Of a DNA stretch of 64,000 nucleotides, positions 38,698 to 47,165 are shown piece by piece. Each line of letters begins with the position of its first letter. Position 1 is the stretch's first letter. A program made the translations under genes and the position numbers. Below the pieces are notes generated by a model that saw only the letters and a program-made list of their open reading frames with translations, was not told the origin of the DNA and searched no databases. The DNA is taken from the NCBI RefSeq assembly GCF_003415675.1, contig NZ_QFZK01000010.1:1-64000 (forward strand). Direction: 5' to 3'. Source of the stretch: Rhodoferax lacus. Its GTDB lineage: Bacteria > Pseudomonadota > Gammaproteobacteria > Burkholderiales > Burkholderiaceae_C.

Positions 38698-40446
38698 ATG
38701 GACATGCCTTCTGACAAGCCGGTTGCGGAACTGGCCCATGACCTGATCGTGGTGGGCTCCGGCGCCGGCGCCCTGCTGGGTGCCATCCGCGCCGCCGATG
38801 CGGGCCTGAGCGTGCTGGTGGTGGAAAAGGCCAGCCTGGTGGGCGGCACCTCGGCGCTCTCGGGCGGCGGCATCTGGATTCCGGACAACCACGACATGCC
38901 GCGCGCAGGCCTGCGCGACAGCATCGACGCAGCCTTTCGCTACGTCAAGACCTGTGCCAAAGGCCTGGCCACTGACGACCGCGTGCTGGCCTATGTGGAG
39001 ACTGCGCGCGAGATGGCACGCTACCTGGCCCAGATCGGTGTGCCCTACCGCTGCATGCCCAGCTACTCGGACTACTACCCGGCGCTGGACGGCTCGCTGC
39101 CGGGCGGGCGCACCATGGACCCGTGCGATTTCAATGCGGCCAAGCTCGGCGTCAAGGCGCTGGGCACTTTGCGCCCGACCAACCCGGGGCAACTGATCTT
39201 CGGGCGCATGGGCATCAACGCCTTTGAGGCACGCTCCATGCTGGCGCGCGAGCGCAAGTCCAAGTTTGTGCTGATGTGGATCATGGCGCGCTACTTTCTC
39301 GATTACCCCTGGCGCCGCAAGACCGCGCGCGACCGCCGCCTGACCGGCGGGCAGGCCCTCATGGGCGGCCTGCTTACTGCCCTGCGCCAGCGCAACATCA
39401 CGCTGTGGCTGGACACGCCGCTGCAGTCCCTGGTGCAGGAAGCCGGGCGTGTGACCGGTGTGGTGGTGCAGCGCGAAGGCAAGTCTGTGCAGTTGGCCGC
39501 GCGCCGCGGCGTGCTGCTGGGCGCGGGCGGCTTTGAGCGCAACCAGGCCCTGCGCGAGCAGTACCTGCCCCAACCCACCAACGCCGACTGGACGGCCACG
39601 CCCGTGGGCGGCAACACGGGCGACGCCATCCTGGCCGGAGCAGAAGCCGGTGGCGTGCTGCACCTGATGGCGCACAGCTGGGGCGTGCCCACGCTGTTCG
39701 TACCCAAGGAAGACAAGCACCGCGCCATGTTTGTGGAGCGCTCGCTGCCCGGCTGCATGGTGGTCAATGCGCAGGGTGCGCGCTTCCTGAATGAATCCGG
39801 CCCCTACCCGGAGTTCCAGCAGGCCATGTTTGCCAACCACCAGCAAACCGGCGGCGCCGTGCCGGCCTGGATTGTGTTTGACGCCGACTTCCGCGCCAAG
39901 TACCCCATAGGCCCGCTGATGCCGTCCACCGCCATGCCCGACAACCGGCTGCGCAAGAGCTGGCTCAATGTGGTCTATTGGAAGGGTGAGACCCTGCAGG
40001 AGCTGGCCCAGCAGATTGGCGTGGACCCCGCAGGCCTGGCGGCCAGCGCAGAGCGCATGGGCGACTTTGCTCGCACCGGAAAGGACCTGGACTTTGACCG
40101 CGGCGGCAACAGCTTTGACCGCTACTACGGCGACGCCAGCGTCAAGCCCAACCCCAATCTGGCGCCCATTGCCAAGGGCCCGTTCTATGCCCTCAAGCTG
40201 TTCCCCGGCGACATCGGCACCAAGGGCGGTTTGCTGACCGACCGCGACGCGCGCGTGCTCCAGCAGGACGGGCAGGCCATTGAAGGGCTGTACTGCGTGG
40301 GCAACAACAGCGCCTCGGTGATGGGCCCGGCCTATCCTGGTGCGGGCTCCACCCTGGGGCCGGCCATGGCCTTTGCCTACCGTGCCATTGCGCATATGAC
40401 GGGCCAGCCCATGGCGCTGCAACGCACCGACCTGCTCCATGCCTGA
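38698..40446 (+). CDS. 3-ketosteroid delta1-dehydrogenase (KstD/TesH-like)
   Basis: FAD protein of 582 residues that likely introduces the C1-C2 double bond in ring A. The FAD motif LIVVGSGAGALLGAIRAADA is near residue 13, GGTSALSGGGIWIP follows, and the C-terminal VGNNSASVMGPAYPGAGSTL has the tyrosine and glycine segment expected of KstD enzymes. ATG 38698 follows the oxygenase stop by 4 nt; ATG 38704 and TTG 38686 are alternatives. It overlaps the second FAD gene by 8 nt. Family members with other ketosteroid preferences exist, so the exact substrate is open. Confidence 0.85.
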   Translation: MDMPSDKPVAELAHDLIVVGSGAGALLGAIRAADAGLSVLVVEKASLVGGTSALSGGGIWIPDNHDMPRAGLRDSIDAAFRYVKTCAKGLATDDRVLAYVETAREMARYLAQIGVPYRCMPSYSDYYPALDGSLPGGRTMDPCDFNAAKLGVKALGTLRPTNPGQLIFGRMGINAFEARSMLARERKSKFVLMWIMARYFLDYPWRRKTARDRRLTGGQALMGGLLTALRQRNITLWLDTPLQSLVQEAGRVTGVVVQREGKSVQLAARRGVLLGAGGFERNQALREQYLPQPTNADWTATPVGGNTGDAILAGAEAGGVLHLMAHSWGVPTLFVPKEDKHRAMFVERSLPGCMVVNAQGARFLNESGPYPEFQQAMFANHQQTGGAVPAWIVFDADFRAKYPIGPLMPSTAMPDNRLRKSWLNVVYWKGETLQELAQQIGVDPAGLAASAERMGDFARTGKDLDFDRGGNSFDRYYGDASVKPNPNLAPIAKGPFYALKLFPGDIGTKGGLLTDRDARVLQQDGQAIEGLYCVGNNSASVMGPAYPGAGSTLGPAMAFAYRAIAHMTGQPMALQRTDLLHA

Positions 40447-42127
40447 CACGCTGCAGGCGCCCAGGCCGCCGCGCCAAAGCACCGTCACCCCCATACTGCC
40501 GCCCCTGCTGGTGGACGCAGGCCAGGCACTGGCCTGGAGCGACACCACCGATGTGCTGGTGGTGGGCTGGGGCGCGGCTGGCGCTTGTGCCGCCATTGAG
40601 GCACGTGCGGCCGGTGCCGAGGTGCTGGTGCTGGACCGCTTTGGCGGCGGTGGCGCCAGCGTACTGTCGGGCGGCGTGGTGTATGCCGGTGGTGGCACGC
40701 CCTACCAGCAGCAGGCCGGCTTTGCGGACACACCGCAGGCCATGCAGGATTACCTGCGCCAGGAAGTGAACGGCATGGTGTCAGAGGCCACGCTGCAGCG
40801 TTTTTGCCAGGACAGCGCGGCCAACCTGGCCTGGCTGGAGCAGCAGGGCGTGCGCTTTGGCGCCAGCATGCCTGCGCACAAAACCTCGTATCCGCCGAAG
40901 GGCAAATTTTTGTACTACTCCGGCAACGAGGTGGTGCCGGCCTATGGCAGCAGCCAGCCAGCGGCGCCGCGCGGCCACCGTGCGCTGTCACCGGGCCAGT
41001 CGGGGGCTGCGCTGTATGCGGCGCTGCAGGACTCCACCCGGAAGGCCGGGGCGCGAACCCTCACCCAGGCCAGCGTGCGCCGTCTGGTGCAAGAGCGGCT
41101 GGCCGACGGCAGCCCGGGCCGTGTGCTGGGGGTGGAAGTGTGGCAACTGCCTGAGGGCGCACCCGCCACGCGCCGCCATGCCGAGCTCGATGGCCTGGTC
41201 GCCCAATGGCGGCTGTACCAGCAGGGCCGTGCCGAAGCGGCCCGGCGCGAAGCCGCCGGCATTGAGCAGGCCCAGGCCCAACCCCGTTTGATTCGCGCCC
41301 GGCGCGGTGTGATCCTGGCCACCGGTGGCCACATCTACAACCCCGAGCTGGTTGCACAGCACGCACCCGCCTACCGGCGCGGCTGGAAGGTGGGCGGTGC
41401 CGGCTGCGATGGCAGCGGCCTGCGCCTGGGCCAAAGCGTGGGCGCAGCGGCCGCAGCCCTGGGCGCGGTGTCGGGCTGGCGCTTCATCACGCCGCCATAT
41501 TCCTGGCCCAAGGGTCTGGTGGTGAATCGCCGCGGCGCGCGCTTTTGCAACGAGCAGGTGTATGGCGCCAAGCTCGGCCACGAGATGATCCAGCACCAGG
41601 AGGGCCGGGCCTGGCTGCTGCTGGATGCGGGCCTGCGCCGACGGGCGGTCTGGGAGTGCCTGTTTGGCGGCCTGTGGTCGTTCCAGGCACTGCCGGCGCT
41701 GGCGCTGATGTTTCGCTACCGCACCAAGGCAGCCACGCTGGAGGCGCTGGCGGCCAAGATCGGCGCCGATGCCGCAACCCTGCGCGCCACGGTGGACGAG
41801 GCCAATGCCGCTGCGCGCGGGGAGCGCGAGGACCCGCTGGGCAAGTCGGCCGACATGCGCCGGGTGCTGGAGAAGGGGCCGTTCTACGCCATCAATATCT
41901 CCATTGGTGAAAAAATGTTCCCGCTGGCCACCCTGAGCCTGGGCGGCCTGCGGGTGCACGAAGACAGCGGGCAGGTGCTGGACGCGCAGGGCCAGCCCCT
42001 GCCCGGGCTGTATGCCGCGGGCCGCACGGCCGTGGGCATCCCCTCCGGCGGCTACATCAGCGGACTGTCGCTGGCCGACTGCGTGTTCTCCGGGCGCCGG
42101 GCCGGGCGCTGCGCAGCCAGCGCCTAG
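40439..42127 (+). CDS. FAD-dependent ketosteroid dehydrogenase (TesI/delta4-type candidate)
   Basis: FAD protein of 562 residues of the same fumarate-reductase-like family as its upstream neighbour but a different branch. Seen are VLVVGWGAAGACAAIEARAA, ASVLSGGVVYAGGGTPYQQQ, the segment ILATGGHIYNPEL, and the C-terminal LPGLYAAGRTAVGIPSGGYI. By context it may act as the 3-keto-5alpha-steroid delta4-dehydrogenase that complements a delta1-dehydrogenase, but this is inference. The start lies inside the end of the previous gene (8-nt overlap), so both are translated together. The hydroxysteroid dehydrogenase follows 36 nt downstream. Confidence 0.82.
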   Translation: MPDTLQAPRPPRQSTVTPILPPLLVDAGQALAWSDTTDVLVVGWGAAGACAAIEARAAGAEVLVLDRFGGGGASVLSGGVVYAGGGTPYQQQAGFADTPQAMQDYLRQEVNGMVSEATLQRFCQDSAANLAWLEQQGVRFGASMPAHKTSYPPKGKFLYYSGNEVVPAYGSSQPAAPRGHRALSPGQSGAALYAALQDSTRKAGARTLTQASVRRLVQERLADGSPGRVLGVEVWQLPEGAPATRRHAELDGLVAQWRLYQQGRAEAARREAAGIEQAQAQPRLIRARRGVILATGGHIYNPELVAQHAPAYRRGWKVGGAGCDGSGLRLGQSVGAAAAALGAVSGWRFITPPYSWPKGLVVNRRGARFCNEQVYGAKLGHEMIQHQEGRAWLLLDAGLRRRAVWECLFGGLWSFQALPALALMFRYRTKAATLEALAAKIGADAATLRATVDEANAAARGEREDPLGKSADMRRVLEKGPFYAINISIGEKMFPLATLSLGGLRVHEDSGQVLDAQGQPLPGLYAAGRTAVGIPSGGYISGLSLADCVFSGRRAGRCAASA

Positions 42128-42163
42128 GCACAACGCAAGAACAGACAAGCAAGGAACAAGCAC

Positions 42164-42934
42164 ATGGGACAAGTACAGGACAAAGTGGCGCTGGTCACGG
42201 GCGGCGCCAGCGGCGTGGGCCGCGAGGCCGTGCTGCTGCTGCTGCGGGAAGGGGCCCGCGTGGCCATCAGCGATATCAACGCCGAGGCCGGTGCCGCACT
42301 GCTGGCCGAGTTGCAGGCAGAGCACGCCGCTCGGGTGATTTTTGTGCGCCACGACGTGGCCAGCGAGGCCGACTGGCACACCACCCTGGCAGCAGTGCAG
42401 CAGCAACTGGGCCCGCTCGACATCCTGATAAACAACGCCGGCATCTTGATTGCGGGCAGCATCGAGAGCGCCACGCTGGCCCAGTTCCGCCAGCTCATGC
42501 AGGTCAATGCCGACTCCTGCTTCCTGGGCTGCCAGCTGGGCGTGGCCGCCATGCGCGAGCGCGGCGGCAGCATTGTCAACATGGCCTCGGTGTCGTCCTG
42601 GATGCCCATTGAAGGCTATGCCGGCTACAGCGCCAGCAAGGCCGCCGTGGCCGCGCTCAGCCGGGCCACGGCCTTGTACTGCCGCAAGAACGGCCTGGCC
42701 GTGCGCGTCAACTCGCTGCACCCCGACGGCATCTACACGCCCATGATGCAGGCCTCGGCCCCGGGTGTACCGGCCAAGTATTTGTTGTTTGACCCCAAGA
42801 CCAATCCCAAGGGCCGCGCCTGCATGCCCGAGCAGATTGCGCAGGTGCTGCTGTTTCTGGCGTCGGACGCATCACAGGCCATCAGCGGCGCCGAAATCCG
42901 CGCCGACAGCGCCATTCTGGGGATGGGGCTGTGA
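42164..42934 (+). CDS. 3beta/17beta-hydroxysteroid dehydrogenase (SDR family)
   Basis: NAD-dependent alcohol dehydrogenase of 256 residues. The sequence closely follows what I recall of the Comamonas testosteroni 3beta/17beta enzyme: VALVTGGASGVGREAV, VRHDVASEADW, VNMASVSSWMPIEGYAGYSA with the Ser-Tyr-Lys triad (YSASK), NSLHPDGIYTPMMQAS and the end AILGMGL. It oxidises hydroxyl groups at C3 or C17 to ketones, an entry step of androgen breakdown. Its stop overlaps the reductase start as GTGA. This is the strongest single indication that the cluster works on steroids. Confidence 0.9.
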   Translation: MGQVQDKVALVTGGASGVGREAVLLLLREGARVAISDINAEAGAALLAELQAEHAARVIFVRHDVASEADWHTTLAAVQQQLGPLDILINNAGILIAGSIESATLAQFRQLMQVNADSCFLGCQLGVAAMRERGGSIVNMASVSSWMPIEGYAGYSASKAAVAALSRATALYCRKNGLAVRVNSLHPDGIYTPMMQASAPGVPAKYLLFDPKTNPKGRACMPEQIAQVLLFLASDASQAISGAEIRADSAILGMGL

Positions 42935-43998
42935 GCACCGAGGCCGCCGCTCCCACAACTCCCGCCTCGCGCTACCACACGCTGCAGGTGCGCGCGGTGG
43001 TGGACGAATCGCACGACGCCCGCTCCATCAGCTTTGATGTGCCGCCCGCGCTGGCCGATGTGTTCCGTTACCGGCCGGGCCAGTTCCTCACGTTGCGCCT
43101 GCCGGTGCAGGGCAAGTACCTGCCGCGCTGCTACTCGATGTCGAGCACGCCGGGGCTGGACACGGGCCTGCGCGTAACCATCAAGCGCGTGCACCAGGGA
43201 CGCGGCTCCAACTGGCTGTGTGACCAGGTCAAGGCCGGTGACACCCTGGAACTGCTGGCCCCCGCCGGTGTCTTCACGCCCCGCGCGCTGGAGGGGGATT
43301 TTTTGCTGTTTGCCGGCGGCAGCGGCATCACGCCGGTGTTTTCCATTCTGCGTGCGGTGTTGGCACAGGGCAGTGGGCGCGTGCACCTGGTGTATGCCAA
43401 CCGCGATGAGCGCTCCGTCATCTTCCGCGATGCACTCAAGGCCCTGGCCGCAGCCCACCCCGAGCGGCTGCAGGTCACGCACTGGCTGGACTCGGTGCAG
43501 GGCATACCCAGCGTGGCGCAACTGGCCGAGTTGGCGCGCGCACACCGCCAGGCCCAGGCCTTTATTTGCGGCCCCGGCCCCTTCATGGATGCGGCCGTGG
43601 CGGCCCTGCAGACTATCGACATGGCGGATGCGCAGATCCATGTGGAGCGCTTTGTTTCCCTGCCCGAAGAAGATGCACCGGCCCCTGCGCAGACGCAGCC
43701 GCCTGCCGCCAGCACCGTGGACGAGGCCGAGGTGGAGTTGCACCTGGACGGCCAGGTGCACCAGCTGCGCTGCGGTGGCAACGAGACCCTGCTGCAAGCC
43801 GCCCTGCGCGCCGGTATTGCCGCGCCCTATTCCTGTCAGGCCGGGCTGTGCGCGGCCTGCATGTGCCAGGTCAAAGAGGGCTCGGTGCACATGCGCCACA
43901 ACGAAGCCCTGGACCACAGGGACCTGGCCAAAGCCTGGACGCTGTCCTGCCAGGCCGTGCCCACCAGCGCGCGCCTGCGCATCCATTTTCCGGAGTAG
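42931..43998 (+). CDS. Ferredoxin-NAD(P) reductase with C-terminal 2Fe-2S domain (KshB-like)
   Basis: Electron-transfer protein of 355 residues. The order is FAD domain (RCYSMSS, an RxYS motif), NAD domain ([25 protein letters not shown]) and a plant-type ferredoxin at about 270-350 with cysteines in [13 protein letters not shown] and a fourth in LSCQAV. This PaaE/KshB layout fits the reductase of 3-ketosteroid 9alpha-hydroxylase, which feeds the Rieske oxygenase KshA. No Rieske oxygenase gene is in the window, so the partner must be elsewhere. GTG 42931 overlaps the SDR stop. Confidence 0.87.
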   Translation: MSTEAAAPTTPASRYHTLQVRAVVDESHDARSISFDVPPALADVFRYRPGQFLTLRLPVQGKYLPRCYSMSSTPGLDTGLRVTIKRVHQGRGSNWLCDQVKAGDTLELLAPAGVFTPRALEGDFLLFAGGSGITPVFSILRAVLAQGSGRVHLVYANRDERSVIFRDALKALAAAHPERLQVTHWLDSVQGIPSVAQLAELARAHRQAQAFICGPGPFMDAAVAALQTIDMADAQIHVERFVSLPEEDAPAPAQTQPPAASTVDEAEVELHLDGQVHQLRCGGNETLLQAALRAGIAAPYSCQAGLCAACMCQVKEGSVHMRHNEALDHRDLAKAWTLSCQAVPTSARLRIHFPE

Positions 43999-44005
43999 AT
44001 TTCCC

Positions 44006-45691
44006 ATGAACCGTTTATCCGATTCGCTGCCCGCAGCGGCCGCGTCCCTTGCTGCGTCTGCTGCTTCTGCAGCCTCAGATGCCTCTGCTGCAACTGCTAC
44101 CACTGATGCGCCCGCCGCATCGTGGCCCCTGCCCGCCACCTTGCCCGCCCTGATCCGCCAGGCCGCAGCGCGCTATGGCGCGCAGAGCGCCATCATTGAC
44201 GGCGATGTGCGCATCAGCTACGCCGACCTGCTGCAGCGCAGCCAGGCGGTGGCCCGGGCGCTGCTGGCGCATGGCGTGCAAGCCGGCGAGCGCGTGGCCA
44301 TCTGGGCGCCCAATCTGCACGAGTGGATTGTTGCGGCCTGCGGCATCCATGCGGCAGCGGCCGTGCTGGTGCCCATCAACACGCGCATGAAGGGGCCCGA
44401 GGCGGCCGACATTCTGGCGCGCAGCGGCACCCGGCTGCTGTTTTGCATTGGCGACTTTCTGGGGCAAAACTACCCCGCGCTGCTCAAGGGCCTGCGCCCC
44501 GCATCACTGGAGCACCTGGTGGTGTTGCGCCAGGCGCCATCCCCCCAGGGTGCTGCCGACGGCACGCTGGGTTGGGATGGTTTTCTGGCCAGCGGTGCAG
44601 CCACCGACCCGGCCCTGGTGGAGGCGCGCGAACGCACGCTCAGCGCCAACAGCACGGCCGACCTGATGTTCACCTCTGGCACCACCGGGCGGCCCAAGGG
44701 CGTGATGGCGGCCCATGGCCCCACCATCCGCGCCTTTGAGGAATGGTCCCAAGTGGTAGGCCTGGGTGCATTGGACCGCTACCTCATCGTCAACCCCTTC
44801 TTCCACACCTTTGGCTACAAGGCCGGCTGGGTGGCCGCCTTCATCCGCGGTGCCACCGTGTATCCGCAGCAGGTGTTTGATGCCGATGCCGTGCTGGCCC
44901 GCATTGCCAGCGACCGCATCAGCTTCATGCCCGGGCCGCCCACCCTGTTCCTGACCATGCTGGCGCATCCCCGCCTCAAGGACTTTGACCTGTCCTCTCT
45001 GCGCTCGGCCGTTACCGGTGCGGCCACCGTGCCGCCGGTGCTGATCAGCCGCATGCGCGAGGAGCTGGGCATTGCCAACGTCACCACTGCCTACGGGCTG
45101 ACCGAGTGCGGCGGCTGCGCCACCGTGTGCGACCCCTCCGACAGCGTGGAAACCGTGGCCGGCACCTGTGGGCGCGCTCTGCCGGGCACCGAGGTGCGCT
45201 GCGTGGACGGCCAGGGCCAGAGCGTGGCCGCAGGCGAGGCGGGTGAAGTGCTGCTGCGCGGCTACCACGTCATGCAGGGCTACTTTGAAGACCCGCAGGC
45301 CACCCACGAGGCGATTGATGCCGACGGCTGGCTGCACACCGGTGACGTGGGGGTGCTGGACGAGCGGGGCTATTTGCGCATCACCGACCGGCTCAAGGAC
45401 ATGTTCATCACCGGCGGCTTCAACGTCTATCCGGCCGAGGTGGAGCGGCTGCTCAGCCCGCACCCGGCCATTGCCCAGGTGGCAGTGATCGGCGTGGCTG
45501 ATGAGCGCATGGGCGAGGTGGGTTGCGCCTGTGTGGTGCTGCGCGAAGGCGTCACGCTGTCCGAGGCCGAGCTTATCGCCTGGGCCCGCACCGCCATGGC
45601 CAACTACAAGGTGCCGCGCTTGGTACGCTTTTACGAGGCACTGCCGGTGAATGCCTCGAACAAGGTCGACAAGAAGTTATTGCGGGTTTGA
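44006..45691 (+). CDS. FadD3-like acyl-CoA synthetase
   Basis: AMP-forming ligase of 561 residues. [18 protein letters not shown] is the nucleotide loop; [28 protein letters not shown] and the lysine [11 protein letters not shown] follow. The N terminus (after an Ala-rich leader of about 35 residues) and the [15 protein letters not shown] block resemble FadD3, which activates the C/D-ring acid left after ring A and B cleavage. It follows the KshB-like gene by 7 nt and ends the plus-strand series from 37497. No HIP-degradation genes follow, so its exact role is inferred. Confidence 0.85.
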   Translation: MNRLSDSLPAAAASLAASAASAASDASAATATTDAPAASWPLPATLPALIRQAAARYGAQSAIIDGDVRISYADLLQRSQAVARALLAHGVQAGERVAIWAPNLHEWIVAACGIHAAAAVLVPINTRMKGPEAADILARSGTRLLFCIGDFLGQNYPALLKGLRPASLEHLVVLRQAPSPQGAADGTLGWDGFLASGAATDPALVEARERTLSANSTADLMFTSGTTGRPKGVMAAHGPTIRAFEEWSQVVGLGALDRYLIVNPFFHTFGYKAGWVAAFIRGATVYPQQVFDADAVLARIASDRISFMPGPPTLFLTMLAHPRLKDFDLSSLRSAVTGAATVPPVLISRMREELGIANVTTAYGLTECGGCATVCDPSDSVETVAGTCGRALPGTEVRCVDGQGQSVAAGEAGEVLLRGYHVMQGYFEDPQATHEAIDADGWLHTGDVGVLDERGYLRITDRLKDMFITGGFNVYPAEVERLLSPHPAIAQVAVIGVADERMGEVGCACVVLREGVTLSEAELIAWARTAMANYKVPRLVRFYEALPVNASNKVDKKLLRV

Positions 45692-45716
45692 TGACACAGG
45701 CTACAGGGGACCCAAC

Positions 45717-45929
45717 ATGAGCATTCGGGATGAGACGACGGTTATTGTTGCAAGCGGCTTGCGCTACAAGTCCAAGGAGCCCGGCTCTGCATTTCCCTCA
45801 ACTCCGTATTCGGGCAACGCGACCATGTCCTGCCTTCTGTGTGGCAAGCACAGCCTGCGATCACAGATGATGTCCAGAAGGCTCTTTGGAAAAGTGCACG
45901 CCGTGTGTGCGCCACAGTGCGCAAAGTGA
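45717..45929 (+). CDS. Small cysteine-rich protein, possible zinc ribbon
   Basis: Seventy residues, function unknown. The C-terminal half has CLLCGKHSLRSQMMSRRLFG and then CAPQC, i.e. a CxxC and CxxxC pair about 25 residues apart, suggesting one bound zinc. AGGGGAC lies just upstream of the ATG. It follows the FadD3-like gene by 25 nt and might be the last gene of that transcript or independent. The base composition is lower in GC than its neighbours. I do not recognise the family. Confidence 0.5.
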   Translation: MSIRDETTVIVASGLRYKSKEPGSAFPSTPYSGNATMSCLLCGKHSLRSQMMSRRLFGKVHAVCAPQCAK

Positions 45930-45997
45930 GCTTGCGCTCAACGCTTCTGCCAAGAAAAAGTGGAAGCGCTAAAAATATTTGTGCAAATAACCGAACC

Positions 45998-46027
45998 AAA
46001 AACTGTCTGCATGGTTTTTAGGCAGAC
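45998..46027 (-). terminator. Possible minus-strand terminator beyond the LysR remnant
   Basis: GTCTGC (46005-46010) and GCAGAC (46022-46027) form a 6-bp stem with an 11-nt loop. On the minus strand it is followed by AGTTTTT. It could be the old terminator of the truncated LysR gene that ends at 46174. Confidence 0.35.
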
Positions 46028-46173
46028 TGTGTAAAGCCAGCAGGCATGCGGGTTTGGCAGGTTTCCCGCCAAGTTATCCCCAACTCAGCACACAGCTTCT
46101 GTGGATGGAGGCGCCCCGGGGCCTGTGGTAAGCGCACGATTGAACAGGCCCATCCCGTAGCAAGCAGAACTCG

Positions 46174-46611
46174 CTATGGGCGTTTGCGTTTGCCGCGCCG
46201 CGCATCCTGAGCTGCTGCGAGCTCCCTGGCAGACAGCACTATGTCGGAAGTGTCCAGCAGGCGGGAGATCGCAAGGTCGATAAAGGCACGAACGCGTCTG
46301 GGCAGTGCGCGCCGGCTGCCATAGTAGACATGCAGGCCGAAGTGGTCGCACAGGTGCGGCAGCAGCACCGGCACCAGCCGGCCTGAGCGGATATAGGGTG
46401 CAGCCGAAAGGTTTGCCAACTGGCCCAGCACCTGGCCTGTGGTGGGGTGGCGGAACACGCTGCAGCGGTGCTTTGAGAGTTCATCCAGACCCAGCGGCAT
46501 GCCATGGCGCTCCAGATAGGAGGGTGCGGCGCAAATGATCAGTTGCACCGGAACGAGGCGACGGGCAATCACACCCTCTTCCGGCGAGGCACCGATGCGA
46601 AAGCCCACACC
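46174..46611 (-). pseudogene. LysR-family regulator remnant (C-terminal part)
   Basis: From about 46611 leftwards the minus strand reads [20 protein letters not shown], then [20 protein letters not shown] and a tail ending in RRGKRKRP, which is the effector-binding half of a LysR regulator. The DNA-binding half is absent. The open frame continues upstream to 46917, but that part is only the antisense of the alcohol dehydrogenase remnant. A deletion seems to have removed the 5' part of this gene. Confidence 0.75.
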
Positions 46612-46827
46612 GGCCCGCTGGTGTTTGCCCGCCGGGCCCTTGCAGGGTCGCTGATCGGCGGTATCGCCGAGACGCAGGAGATGCTGGATTTCTGTGGCCA
46701 GCACGGCATCACCTCCGACATCGAGATTGTGCGCATACAGGACATCAACGAAGCCTACGGGCGCCTGCTCAAGGCCGATGTGAAGTACCGCTTTGTGATC
46801 GACATGGCCTCGCTGCAGCAGGCATAG
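46612..46827 (+). pseudogene. Zinc-type alcohol dehydrogenase remnant (C-terminal part)
   Basis: The plus strand encodes [20 protein letters not shown], then [20 protein letters not shown] and [12 protein letters not shown], matching the last 70 residues of YahK/cinnamyl-alcohol-type NADP alcohol dehydrogenases. Everything upstream, including the zinc and most nucleotide-binding segments, is missing. The homology begins almost exactly where the LysR remnant begins on the other strand, so the two genes were divergent and one deletion removed both 5' parts and the promoter between them. Confidence 0.75.
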
Positions 46828-46838
46828 AGGGCAACACT

Positions 46839-46858
46839 GCCCCCCGAAAACGGGGGGC
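46839..46858 (+). terminator. Hairpin after the alcohol dehydrogenase remnant
   Basis: GCCCCCCG-AAAA-CGGGGGGC is a perfect 8-bp stem with a tetraloop, 11 nt after the stop codon. There is no T run behind it, so it is either an inefficient terminator or a transcript-stabilising hairpin left from the lost gene. Confidence 0.45.
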
Positions 46859-46931
46859 GCATGCCAGCCAGGGGGTATGTATTGAATACCCCTCAAGCGC
46901 GGTGCACGTTTTATCAATATAAGATCGCAGC

Positions 46932-47165
46932 ATGTATCGCGTCGTCACCAAATCCATGGTTACCCAAAACGGTATCCGCAAACGCCAGATTGATCCGGGT
47001 CCTTGGCAGGAGTCGGAACAACTGGTGCGCAGCTGGGCGCAGTTTCTGGAGGCCACAGGCCGCTATGACGTGGTGACCGTTGAGTCCAACGGCCGGTCAT
47101 CCGACGGCGCAAGGTCAGATACCGACATCCCCGACGAAGACCTGTTCATGGAGCTGGGCAACTAA
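46932..47165 (+). CDS. Hypothetical protein of 77 residues
   Basis: Unknown function. The frame is mostly polar, with WQESEQLVRSWAQFLEATGR as a likely helix and an acidic end (DTDIPDEDLFMELGN). A TATAAG hexamer lies only 9 nt before the ATG (46918-46923), so any transcript from it would be nearly leaderless; no good ribosome site is present. Its 3' end overlaps the convergent acyl-CoA synthetase gene by 20 nt. It may be real, but evidence is limited to length and composition. Confidence 0.45.
   Translation: MYRVVTKSMVTQNGIRKRQIDPGPWQESEQLVRSWAQFLEATGRYDVVTVESNGRSSDGARSDTDIPDEDLFMELGN

Noticed and set aside
46504-46917. Full-length frames on both strands across the LysR/alcohol dehydrogenase junction as intact genes
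   Set aside because: Each frame carries recognisable sequence only on one side of about 46612; the rest is antisense of the neighbour's remnant.
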